Origin: Metabacillus rhizolycopersici
GTDB taxonomy: Bacteria > Bacillota > Bacilli > Bacillales > Bacillaceae
Reading direction: 5' to 3'
Assembly (NCBI RefSeq): GCF_020075705.1
Contig: NZ_JAIQUM010000036.1
Coordinates: forward strand, 1 to 54,401
DNA length: 54,401 bases
The number at the start of each line of letters is the position of its first letter. Within the stretch, counting starts at the first letter, position 1. Below, piece by piece: positions 43,701-50,963 of this stretch. The notes under the pieces are model-generated. The model searched no databases. It was not told the origin of the DNA and saw nothing but the letters and a program-made list of their open reading frames with translations. The translations under genes were made by a program, and so were the position numbers.

Positions 43701-43838
43701 TTAATCTTCCTTTTTTGAAAGACAGCGATCACATTCCATCAAATAAGATTCAGCTTGCTCTTCAATCGGATCTCCGCAATCTGAACATTGTTTAGGGGGA
43801 AGTGTTCGGAAAAAATCCATTGGTTTAGTCGTTAACAT
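43701..43838 (-). CDS. YhfH-like small zinc-ribbon protein
   Basis: A 45-residue protein too short for usual ORF cut-offs. GGAGG lies 8 nt before ATG 43838. The sequence starts MLTTKPMDFFRTLPPKQCSD and has two CxxC pairs (CSDCG and CDRC) 17 residues apart, with EEQAESYLMEC between them. This matches, by recall, the YhfH family of Bacillus small proteins (PF14149 type). The cysteines suggest a zinc ribbon; the function is unknown. Its terminator is shared with the convergent RraA-like gene. Confidence 0.8.
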   Translation of the reverse strand: MLTTKPMDFFRTLPPKQCSDCGDPIEEQAESYLMECDRCLSKKED

Positions 43839-44196
43839 GTTTGATTCCTCCAAATCATCATTAAGTAGTCTTCAAGTTGCTCTCCATAACAGGTAAGATC
43901 CTAAAAATTTTAAGTGTTTAATGGATCGCAAGACTCATTTTTTATATAGTACAGTTTAATATATTGTATTTTGTTATAGTACAGTATATGCTCTTTATTA
44001 AAAAAATGTTTAGATTTTTTGTTGGAATTTCAATCTGGGTTGGTACGAACATAATTTACTTTGCGTGTTCAAAGCTCTTCTACTTAAATTGTATCGGTTC
44101 TACATAAAGCGAAATTTACTCTCTGTTTTCAGCGTCTGGCCTGAAGACTTACAATAGGATACTAAATGTCCTTTTTGAATGTAGGAGGCATCAATA
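43839..44196. other. Intergenic region upstream of the yhfH-like gene
   Basis: About 360 AT-rich bases with no gene or stable structure that I can support. It should contain the promoter of the minus-strand yhfH-like gene. Confidence 0.4.
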
Positions 44197-44435
44197 TTAC
44201 ATACGTAGGAAATTTAGTAATTGTATCCGGTCAGAACTATCTAAAAAGAATGGTGTAAAACGAAGGTAAATGGAAAATGTTAGTTCATTTTCTAATAAGA
44301 CATCCACATCTTGCAGCAATACAGAGATAAATTGCAAAATTGTAAGAAAATTAAGTGTTTTATCGCTTTCATTATAAATGTTTTCGTTTTCAATCAATAT
44401 GTTCCCGCTTTCAAGGACGTTGTTAAAAATTAACT
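44197..44435 (-). other. Uncertain minus-strand frame (up to 79 codons)
   Basis: A frame open from a stop near 44435 to 44197 that reads NNVLESGNILIENENIYNES and then FLTILQFISVLLQDVDVLLE, ending LLNFLRM. Composition is protein-like (hydrophobic and acidic alternation), but the only start is TTG 44397 without a ribosome site, and the region overlaps the candidate promoter of the plus-strand microprotein pair. It may be a decayed C-terminal fragment of a larger gene. No family is recognised. Confidence 0.3.
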
Positions 44436-44448
44436 GCTATCCCATAAT
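44420..44448 (+). promoter_or_regulatory. Candidate promoter of the tandem microprotein unit
   Basis: TTGTTA (44420-44425) and CATAAT (44443-44448) are 17 bp apart, 31 nt upstream of the first ATG. Both hexamers are close to the sigma-A consensus. Confidence 0.5.
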
Positions 44449-44479
44449 ATAAGTATAAATAAGAAAGGGGATAACCAAA

Positions 44480-44608
44480 ATGAAAACAATTATTGAGTTA
44501 GTAAAAGCTGAATATAAAATGTACGAGGATGCACTTGAAAGAATCTACGGGAATCGGAAAGTAAATAAAAACGAACAAGGTTACATACATTCAAAAAATA
44601 AAAGATAA
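44480..44608 (+). CDS. Microprotein 1 of a tandem pair, 42 residues
   Basis: AAAGGGGATAACCAAA precedes ATG 44480. The product begins MKTIIELVKAEYKMYEDALE, continues RIYGNRKV, and has a unique 15-residue basic tail ending SKNKR. The first 27 residues are identical in the second gene. Helical-wheel reading suggests an amphipathic alpha-helix (I/L/V/Y on one side; K/E on the other). No signal peptide or membrane helix. I recall no family. The near-absence of amino-acid change between duplicated copies despite silent differences supports that it is translated. Confidence 0.6.
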   Translation: MKTIIELVKAEYKMYEDALERIYGNRKVNKNEQGYIHSKNKR

Positions 44609-44629
44609 ATACGGAAGGGGATAATCAAA

Positions 44630-44716
44630 ATGAAAACAATTATTGAGTTAGTAAAAGCTGAATATAAAATGTATGAGGATGCACTTGAAAGAATCTATGG
44701 AAACCGGAAAAATTAA
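44630..44716 (+). CDS. Microprotein 2 of a tandem pair, 28 residues
   Basis: GGAAGGGGATAATCAAA precedes ATG 44630. The product has the same core as the first copy (MKTIIELVKAEYKMYEDALE plus RIYGNRK) and ends with a single Asn before TAA, so it represents the minimal conserved unit. A strong terminator lies 82 nt downstream, closing a two-gene transcription unit. Function unknown; possibilities include a regulatory peptide, a small binding partner or a sporulation-related small protein. Confidence 0.6.
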   Translation: MKTIIELVKAEYKMYEDALERIYGNRKN

Positions 44717-44798
44717 AAAAATTTGATGTCAAGCAGAATAAAAAATCTATACTAAGGATGATTAGATGATCATAGCCCAACCGCACAAAATCGACAGG

Positions 44799-44846
44799 AT
44801 AACCAATTCTAACAGATAAATGTAGAATTGGTTATTTGTATTTTTA
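44799..44846 (+). terminator. Intrinsic terminator of the microprotein unit
   Basis: ATAACCAATTCTA (44799-44811) pairs perfectly with TAGAATTGGTTAT (44823-44835), followed by TTGTATTTTT. Confidence 0.88.
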
Positions 44847-45000
44847 CCGTTACCGCTAATTATTCGATGGGGTTGTTTTCCTTTTCTTTAACCTACATAT
44901 TACCCATTAATTGAACACCGATTAATTTTAAACCCCACTCTTACGTTTACTATGAGTTAGGATTGGAGGATTCGACTTGAATAAACTAGCATACTATTAT

Positions 45001-46011
45001 CTATCCTTTATCCCCGATATTTAACGTTATCTCCTCAGTTTCAAAACCAAGCGATGTCGATAAATCGACAACATCAATATTTGTAGTAACATAAGCATAT
45101 TCGGATAAAATGTCTGGATCAATTTGGTCAAGTGAAAAATGGAGAAAATCAGTTGTTTCATTCAGTGTTATTTCGTAAAGCTCCAATTTTTCAATATCAT
45201 TAAAATCGTCTAAATTATGAAACGTAAGATTAAGTCGATAAGCTACAAAAGCTTTAGCTGAAATTTTAAATGATAACTTATCATCACTCCAATCTGACAG
45301 CTTAGGTGATTGGAGAAAACGGTCCTTATCAATTTTTAATCCACTTCCTTCTTCAAGAAATATATGGAGTTCTTGATTTTCTAATACATTAGGCAGTTGT
45401 TGATTTTCATGTTGTGTGCGCATATAGAAGGCTTCATTAGTAAAAACATCCTTTACGTTAAGCTTGTTCGCCGCCCCATATAATAAAACATAATCTTCTG
45501 CAAAGATTTCTTGTGGGTAGAATTTATGATTGCTTTCATCATAGTTCCAAAACGCATCCCAGCGTAGTTTGCTTCCATTTAATCCACGAATAGATTCCCA
45601 ATCTGAGAAGGGGAAGTGATGGGACGGGAAATAATGATAAGCAAAATGATGTCCATATTCATGTGATAGCGTTTGACGGTATGCTGCTGGATCTGTGTAC
45701 TTATCACCCTGATACAGCATAATGCTATTTGATGAAGCATGATAACTGCCTTTCGTTAATGAAGTAGCGTGAGAATGACCAATTACATTCACCTTCTGCA
45801 AAAGTTTAATTTCCTTCCCATGTTTATTTTTAATGAGCTCTTGGTATAAAGCCATAAGATCTTTTTCATCCCACTCCTTGGAATAGCTAAAAAAGTGTAT
45901 CCCTTCTGGAGATTGATACGTAGCAAAATACTCCCCATTATAACTAGAATCAAAGCTTAAAAGAAATGGAAATAATAATAAGATAATGAAATACGTTCGT
46001 ATTTTTGGCAT
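45001..46011 (-). CDS. Secreted HEXXH metalloprotease-like protein
   Basis: A 336-residue predicted extracytoplasmic protein. AAGGATG precedes ATG 46011 by 8 nt; GTG 46020 overlaps that site. The N-terminus MPKIRTYFIILLLFPFLLSF is a signal peptide or anchor. Zinc-site candidates are the HExxH in TLSHEYGHHFAYHYFP (about residue 120) and a downstream glutamate in YPQEIFAEDYVLLYG, the gluzincin-like spacing of peptidase MA-type families. The remainder (about 200-336) looks like a beta-rich domain with IEKLELYEITLNETTDFLHF. I recognise no named family; a membrane-associated peptidase is the best guess. It is monocistronic, on the opposite strand to its neighbours. Confidence 0.7.
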   Translation of the reverse strand: MPKIRTYFIILLLFPFLLSFDSSYNGEYFATYQSPEGIHFFSYSKEWDEKDLMALYQELIKNKHGKEIKLLQKVNVIGHSHATSLTKGSYHASSNSIMLYQGDKYTDPAAYRQTLSHEYGHHFAYHYFPSHHFPFSDWESIRGLNGSKLRWDAFWNYDESNHKFYPQEIFAEDYVLLYGAANKLNVKDVFTNEAFYMRTQHENQQLPNVLENQELHIFLEEGSGLKIDKDRFLQSPKLSDWSDDKLSFKISAKAFVAYRLNLTFHNLDDFNDIEKLELYEITLNETTDFLHFSLDQIDPDILSEYAYVTTNIDVVDLSTSLGFETEEITLNIGDKG

Positions 46012-46262
46012 AGATGTCACATCCTTGTGATTATTTTAGCATGGATGTTGATGAAGGTAATTGGTATCATTTGTTTGTTGGTTTACAGGTTGTTAGTGTT
46101 ATAGTTTTGAAGGAGGTTTAAGAAAAAGGGGAGAATTATCAAAAAAATGTAAAAATTCCCCGAAAAGTAAGGATAAAAAAAAGTGTTAAAACATCGTCTT
46201 TTCGTGTATTATATAAATAATCAGAAAATACAGAAAATTAATTAAAATGTGAGGTGCTCTAA

Positions 46263-46517
46263 ATGAACATTGATAACATGGCTTGTGAAAATCGTCTTGA
46301 AACAAATCCTTATGTACACTATTTACAAGAGGGAGATCTTCTTTGCAAATCAAAAAATGAACTCATTTTGAAGCATCTCCACGAGTTACCACATGATTTT
46401 ATGGAAATGACATTATTTGATGTAGAGGGAACTGGGGATATCTATACTTTTTCACACATTAGTGATTTTGAAGGTGGAGGTATCCAATTAAAAGTAGCCG
46501 TCTACAAAAAAAGGTAA
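46263..46517 (+). CDS. Hypothetical 84-residue protein
   Basis: GAGGTG lies 6 nt before ATG 46263, a good start. The product begins MNIDNMACENRLETNPYVHY, is acidic and ends with a beta-like segment GGGIQLKVAVYKKR. No signal peptide, metal motif or recognised family. It is directly followed by the dispersed repeat and a terminator. Confidence 0.65.
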   Translation: MNIDNMACENRLETNPYVHYLQEGDLLCKSKNELILKHLHELPHDFMEMTLFDVEGTGDIYTFSHISDFEGGGIQLKVAVYKKR

Positions 46518-46520
46518 GAA

Positions 46521-46690
46521 CAAAAGCGCAAGCGCCTTGATCAGTCCCGACAGGCATAAGACGCGTATGAATAGAAGGCGTACTTGGCCTTCAATTCATG
46601 CATGGCTAGACCTTAGAGGGGCTAGGCGCTGGAGCTGGATGTCGTGCGCTTATCCACAGTACAAGAATTTTATTGTTTCCTGTAACATAA
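46521..46690 (+). repeat. Dispersed intergenic repeat, full-length copy
   Basis: A GC-richer block begins AAAAGCGCAAGCGCCTTGAT, passes through CCCGACAGGCATAAGACGCG, and includes GGCTAGACCTTAGAGGGGCT before AGGCGCTGGAGCTGGATGTC and GTGCGCTTATCCACAGTACA. GGCGC/GCGCC segments can pair internally. A 3' part recurs at 32599-32640. From memory such blocks are common between genes in many Bacillus genomes. It behaves like a mobile or RNA-forming dispersed repeat; its function is unknown. Confidence 0.7.
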
Positions 46691-46702
46691 AAATCATTTA
46701 GG

Positions 46703-46735
46703 GCCTGACTTCTAAAATCAAGAAGTCAGGCTATT
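46703..46735. terminator. Intrinsic terminator after the repeat
   Basis: GCCTGACTTCT (46703-46713) pairs perfectly with AGAAGTCAGGC (46721-46731), followed by TATTTCTATTTCT. Confidence 0.8.
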
Positions 46736-46946
46736 TCTATTTCTCTATTCGTTTTCATACAACGGATGTTCAAGTATACTTATGACAGTAAGATTAATTC
46801 AAGCTATTTTGGACAATAGCGGTTCACTCCGTATTGTTTTTGAAAAATGTGGAATAATCTTCAAATAGATAACGGTGGGTTGAATTATTAGTTGCAAAGA
46901 AAATGAATGGATTAATTATGCAATTTCAACAAGAAGGGAGTTTATA

Positions 46947-47597
46947 ATGAAACAAAGGTATCAACTCATGCAAGTATTGTTCATTTCTGTAATTCTCATC
47001 ATGGTTGGGGGTTGTGGTACATCTGGAGAAGGTAAATTGAATGAACCGCAATCAACTAAAAATGCACAAGTTATTGAAGAAAATCCGATCGTGACGATTA
47101 CGATGGAAAACAATGATGAAATTAAAGTTGAATTGTATCCGAATATTGCCCCAAATACGGTAAATAATTTTATTTCACTAGTAGAATCTGGTTTTTATGA
47201 TGGATTGACTTTTCACAGGGTCATACCTGGATTCATGATTCAAGGCGGCGATCCTGAAGGAACTGGAACTGGTGGTCCTGACTACGAGATTAAAGGTGAA
47301 TTCTCATCAAATGGTTTCGAAAATGATGTAAAGCATGAGAGAGGTATCATTTCTATGGCTCGTACGCAAGCACCCGACTCAGCAGGGTCACAATTTTTTA
47401 TCATGGTTGCTGATGCTAACAGCTTGGATGGCGATTATGCTGCTTTTGGAAAAGTAACAGCAGGTATGGATGTTGTTGATAGTATTGTTAGCGTTAAAAC
47501 GAATAAACAGGACAAACCATTAGAGGATCAAAAAATAAAACAAGTGACAGTTGAGACTTTTGGAATTGATTATCCGGAACCCGAAAAAGTAGAGTAA
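46947..47597 (+). CDS. Cyclophilin-type peptidyl-prolyl isomerase, lipoprotein
   Basis: A 216-residue lipid-anchored cyclophilin. AAGAAGGGAG precedes ATG 46947. The N-terminus reads MKQRYQLMQVLFISVILIMV followed by GGCGTS, a lipobox (V-G-G-C) placing the enzyme on the outer membrane face. The catalytic domain starts about residue 50 and has TFHRVIPGFMIQGGDPEGTG (catalytic Arg, Phe, Met, Gln), GIISMARTQAPDSAGSQFFI and LDGDYAAFGKVTAGMDVVDS. It resembles B. subtilis PpiB with an added lipoprotein signal. It probably assists folding of secreted proteins. No terminator was seen before the T-box promoter downstream. Confidence 0.93.
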   Translation: MKQRYQLMQVLFISVILIMVGGCGTSGEGKLNEPQSTKNAQVIEENPIVTITMENNDEIKVELYPNIAPNTVNNFISLVESGFYDGLTFHRVIPGFMIQGGDPEGTGTGGPDYEIKGEFSSNGFENDVKHERGIISMARTQAPDSAGSQFFIMVADANSLDGDYAAFGKVTAGMDVVDSIVSVKTNKQDKPLEDQKIKQVTVETFGIDYPEPEKVE

Positions 47598-47683
47598 GTT
47601 AGTCGTTCATGCCACAAAAAAAGTAGCGAATTTCATTTCTTGAATGACAATGAAAAAATTAGATTATTATTGCCAGGATTTTC

Positions 47684-47712
47684 TTGATAAAGACCTGTTT
47701 TTTTGTTATAAT
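47684..47712 (+). promoter_or_regulatory. Sigma-A promoter of the T-box/leuA unit
   Basis: TTGATA (47684-47689) and a perfect TATAAT (47707-47712) with 17-bp spacing, directly before the T-box leader. Confidence 0.8.
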
Positions 47713-47737
47713 TTTTTAAATATTAAAATACAATGAA

Positions 47738-48007
47738 AAGGAATAGTAGGATTTTTAAAACGATCAGAGAGCTGTTGGGTGGTGTGAAGCAGCCGTGGAA
47801 AAATCTGAACTCGCCTTGAAGTAGCTCGCTGAAATGTCTTAGAGTAGGTGGAGACGGTGCCTATCCGTTACAGTAGGTGGAAATAAGGTGTTTTTATACC
47901 TATATTTTCCTTGAGTGCATACCGTATTGGTATGAATAAGAGTGGTACCGCGTAAGATGTCAATAGTCTTTCGTCTCTATAGTTATAGAGACGAAAGGCT
48001 TTTTTTA
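47738..48007 (+). ncRNA. T-box leader, leucine-specific
   Basis: A tRNA-sensing riboswitch controlling leuA. The stem I region runs from about 47761 (CAGAGAGCTGTTGGGTGG) and presents the specifier loop CTGAACTCGCC, in which CTC (47810-47812), preceded by GAA and followed by a purine, reads as a leucine codon. The T-box itself is AGAGTGGTACCGCG (47939-47952), whose TGGT... pairs with the uncharged tRNA acceptor end. The terminator is CTTTCGTCTCTAT (47968-47980) with ATAGAGACGAAAG (47985-47997) and a run of T. Low charging of tRNA-Leu would give read-through into leuA. The specifier assignment is by pattern. Confidence 0.92.
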
Positions 48008-48027
48008 TTGTAACTAAAAATAATTTA

Positions 48028-48180
48028 CCCTGTTCTTAACGGGCACTAAAGTCTCTTCACGAAGATTCAAGAGATGTAAAGAAATAGAAGCGGGCGTACG
48101 ACCCATAAAAAAATCCATAAGTATCGCTAACCATCAGTGGGTGATAAAGAATACTCACACTAAAAAAGACTGGTTTTAAC
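48028..48180 (+). repeat. Hairpin element copy B, degenerate, inside the leuA leader
   Basis: Between the T-box terminator and leuA. TTCTTAACGGGCACTAAAGT matches CATTAACGGGCAGTAATACC of copy A, and CCATAAGTATCGCTAACCAT followed by CAGTGGGTGATAA matches CCGATAAGTTTCGCTATCCATCAGTGGGTATAA of copy A almost base for base. The middle and the right arm of the last hairpin are eroded. It would lie in the 5' UTR of every read-through leuA transcript. Confidence 0.55.
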
Positions 48181-48210
48181 ATCATATTAAACTTGAAAGG
48201 TGTCGTTAAA

Positions 48211-49887
48211 ATGAAAAATTTCGATAAATATACGAGAGGGTATTTTATGCCCCCTGTTAGAAGTATGAAATGGGCTGAAAAAGAATACATTACTGAAGCA
48301 CCAACGTGGTGTAGTGTTGATCTTCGTGATGGAAACCAAGCTTTGGTTGTACCAATGAATTTAGAAGAGAAGTTAGAGTATTTTCAGTTATTAGTAAAAA
48401 TCGGATTTAAAGAAATAGAAGTTGGTTTTCCTGCTGCATCAGAAACAGAATATACTTTCTTACGCACATTAATTGAAGAAGATTTGATTCCTGATGACGT
48501 TACGATACAAGTGTTGACGCAATCGAGAGAACATATTATCAAAAAAACATTTGAATCACTTAAAGGTGCTAAACAAGCGGTGGTCCATTTATATAATTCA
48601 ACCTCAGTTGCACAACGAGAGCAGGTATTCAGAAAATCAAAAGAAGAGATTATTGATATTGCAGTATCAGGTGCAAAGCTTCTTAAAAAATATGCTGCTG
48701 AAACTCCTGGAAATTTTCAATTTCAGTATTCACCAGAAAGCTTTACTGGTACAGAATTAGAATTTGCACTTGACATATGTAACCAGGTGCTTGATGTATG
48801 GCAACCAACGCCTGAGAACAAAGTGATTATTAATTTACCAGCTACAGTCTCGCTTTCCATGCCTCACGTTTATGCAAGTCAAATTGAATACATGAGCGAT
48901 CACATGAATTATCGGGAGAATGTGATCCTCTCACTACACCCTCACAATGACAGAGGAAGCGGTGTTGCAGATGCGGAATTGGGAATTCTTGCTGGTGGGC
49001 AAAGAGTGGAAGGAACGCTGTTTGGTAATGGAGAAAGAACAGGAAATGTCGATATTGTCACGCTTGCTTTGAACATGTTTTCACATGGAGTAGATCCTAA
49101 GCTTGATTTTACGAATATTTTAGACATCATATCAGTCTATGAGCGCATGACAAAAATGAAGGTCAATGAAAGACAGCCTTATGGCGGTAAGCTCGTATTT
49201 GCTGCATTTTCTGGTTCTCACCAGGATGCAATCGCTAAGGGTATGAGATGGCGCGAGGAAAATGAATGTCAACATTGGACTGTCCCATATTTGATGATTG
49301 ACCCTAAGGATATTGGCAGAGAGTATGAAGGTGATGTCATCCGCATTAATAGTCAATCTGGTAAAGGTGGAATAGGATATGTACTTGAACAACAATATGG
49401 TTATGATCTTCCTGCAAAAATGCGTGAGAGTTTCGGGTACATTGTTAAAAACATATCAGACCAACAGCACAAAGAACTTATGAGTGATGAGATCTATACT
49501 ATTTTTTATGATGAATATGTGAATATTAAATCTCCACTTGAATTTGTCAAATATCACTTTATACAGCATGATGATTTCAGAACGTTGATTACCATCAAAG
49601 TGAATAATGAGGTTCATGAATTTGAAGGTGAAGGAAACGGTAGACTCGATGCCATTAGCAATGCGCTTCAAACAAATTTAGGTATTAAATTTTCAAAATT
49701 AGCCTATAAAGAACACGCTCAGGAAATAGGCTCAGAATCTAACGCAGTATCCTATGTCGGAATAACCGGAGTAGATGGTACTGAGTATTGGGGATGTGGA
49801 ATTGACGTCGATATTATGACCTCATCTGTAAAAGCTCTGTTTAGTGCAGTTAACAAAATGATAGGTATAGTTCAGCTAATAAAATGA
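48211..49887 (+). CDS. leuA: 2-isopropylmalate synthase, long (560-residue) form
   Basis: A 558-residue enzyme making 2-isopropylmalate from 2-oxoisovalerate and acetyl-CoA, the first committed step of leucine synthesis. AAAGGTG lies before ATG 48211, preferred over TTG 48193. HMGL-like TIM-barrel motifs: APTWCSVDLRDGNQALVVPM (catalytic Arg and metal Asp), IEVGFPAASETEYTFLR, LSLHPHNDRGSGVADAELG (metal HxH-like HPHND) and GTLFGNGERTGNVDIVTLA. The C-terminal third is the leucine-binding allosteric domain (YVGITGVDGTEYWGCGIDVD). The sequence belongs to the long LeuA type typical of actinobacteria and some Bacillaceae, not the 518-residue B. subtilis type. leuBCD do not follow; it stands alone under a leucine T-box. 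Confidence 0.95.
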   Translation: MKNFDKYTRGYFMPPVRSMKWAEKEYITEAPTWCSVDLRDGNQALVVPMNLEEKLEYFQLLVKIGFKEIEVGFPAASETEYTFLRTLIEEDLIPDDVTIQVLTQSREHIIKKTFESLKGAKQAVVHLYNSTSVAQREQVFRKSKEEIIDIAVSGAKLLKKYAAETPGNFQFQYSPESFTGTELEFALDICNQVLDVWQPTPENKVIINLPATVSLSMPHVYASQIEYMSDHMNYRENVILSLHPHNDRGSGVADAELGILAGGQRVEGTLFGNGERTGNVDIVTLALNMFSHGVDPKLDFTNILDIISVYERMTKMKVNERQPYGGKLVFAAFSGSHQDAIAKGMRWREENECQHWTVPYLMIDPKDIGREYEGDVIRINSQSGKGGIGYVLEQQYGYDLPAKMRESFGYIVKNISDQQHKELMSDEIYTIFYDEYVNIKSPLEFVKYHFIQHDDFRTLITIKVNNEVHEFEGEGNGRLDAISNALQTNLGIKFSKLAYKEHAQEIGSESNAVSYVGITGVDGTEYWGCGIDVDIMTSSVKALFSAVNKMIGIVQLIK

Positions 49888-49947
49888 TGAGTAAGTAAAT
49901 CGCGAATTGAAGTTTCAAGGAAGGCACTTATTAATTATAGTGAAGAT

Positions 49948-49983
49948 AAACCCTCGTTTTTTGTTTGAAACGGGGGTTTTTAT
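49948..49983 (+). terminator. Intrinsic terminator of leuA
   Basis: AAACCCTCGTTT (49948-49959) pairs with AAACGGGGGTTT (49968-49979) with one G-U pair, followed by TTTAT. Confidence 0.85.
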
Positions 49984-50024
49984 GATCGTGAAGTAGGTTT
50001 TTATCAGGTAACCAAATTCCTTGA

Positions 50025-50318
50025 TTATTGATATTTTTGTCTAAAAGATGTAATCGTTGTTTTTAAAGAAGCATATGAACCGATTGCTGCATATCCATAA
50101 AACCATCCCATAAATAGTCCTGCAATAAGGTTATGAGGATGGCTAATAAAGATAGAAATAAATAAACCAATCACAAGTGCAAGTGTCGGAATAAATTTTT
50201 TAGGTACTTTTAAAAATATTTTGATCAATTGGGTAACCACAAGAACTATGGGTACACCAATGACAGCATCCCAAAAATTTGTATGGATCGTGGGAAAGTG
50301 AATGATATATTCCTCCAA
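50025..50318 (-). CDS. Small membrane protein (holin-like topology)
   Basis: A 97-residue or shorter membrane protein. Hydrophobic segments: VIGVPIVLVVTQLIKIFL, FIPTLALVIGLFISIFI and LIAGLFMGWFYGYAAIGSYA, suggesting three helices and a basic C-terminus (TSFRQKYQ). The size and topology resemble phage-type holins, but no lysis gene is nearby. Start: the frame opens at TTG 50318, yet the only ribosome site, GGAGGA, overlaps that codon; the first codon at good spacing is ATT 50301-50303. A start at TTG served by weak AAGAAG is the alternative. Function unknown. Confidence 0.7.
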   Translation of the reverse strand: MEEYIIHFPTIHTNFWDAVIGVPIVLVVTQLIKIFLKVPKKFIPTLALVIGLFISIFISHPHNLIAGLFMGWFYGYAAIGSYASLKTTITSFRQKYQ

Positions 50319-50963
50319 TCTTCTTACCGGTAATAGATGATTGATAATTCTCCGACGTATCTTTTAGTTGCTTCTTAAATCCTGAGGTGAAGGTTCTACT
50401 ATTAAATCAATTTGAATTTTGATGAATTGTATTGTATTATATGAACATATTTCAAAAAACTTTGTAGTTAAAAAGAATGTGAAGAATTCGTCATTCCTTA
50501 CATTCACTTCATATTTATTGTTTCTAAACGTGCGGTTACCATTCCCACTTCAAGATTTTTTGGAGAAGAATATGTGAGGTATAAATTAACTAGCAATTAT
50601 TAAGGCTAATCTTTACTTTGTGAACGAATGTTGGAAGGTCCAGATGGTAGATGGTAACTTCATCATTCCATTATTAAGTTTAGGTCAAATTAATAAATAT
50701 TATTCATCGAAGTGATCATGAATAATACAAAAGAATGATAGAATCCATTTTATTTTTCATTAGTATCTAAATCTAATTCATTTTTTCCTAGCAGTCTCAG
50801 ATGGTGAAAGCTAAGATTGTTCATCACTTGTTAATTGTTGGGAGAAATGTAAAAATATAAGTTTGACATTCTATAAAACAATACGCTAATATAACTGTCT
50901 GTTGAACCAATTACCTTTTCTTGAAGATTAATATTGAGTACATTCGAAATATGAGGTGAAACA
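50319..50963. other. Non-coding region upstream of ltaS
   Basis: About 640 AT-rich bases with no supported gene on either strand. An imperfect hairpin GAATGTGAAG/...CATTCACTT lies near 50476-50513. The segment directly before ltaS contains TTGACATTCTATAAAACAAT and ACGCTAATATAAC, in which TTGACA (50862-50867) with TAATAT (50887-50892, about 19 bp apart) could be a promoter. Confidence 0.45.

Larger units (their letters stand above)
44461..44716 (+). repeat. Tandem duplication of a microprotein gene with its ribosome site
   Basis: Two direct copies offset by 150 bp: 44463-44564 and 44613-44713. They include the GGGGATAA ribosome site and the first 27 codons and differ at only a handful of positions, most of them synonymous third-position changes (TAC/TAT, GGG/GGA, AAT/AAC). 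The linker between copies (about 44565-44610) is unique. Confidence 0.9.

Noticed and set aside
44461..44716. CRISPR-like or satellite repeat
   Set aside because: Only two copies, 150 bp apart, each with a ribosome site and the same reading frame; this is a gene duplication.
50025..50318. Phage holin as evidence of a prophage
   Set aside because: No endolysin, integrase, structural or att-like sequences nearby; the holin-like topology alone is not enough.
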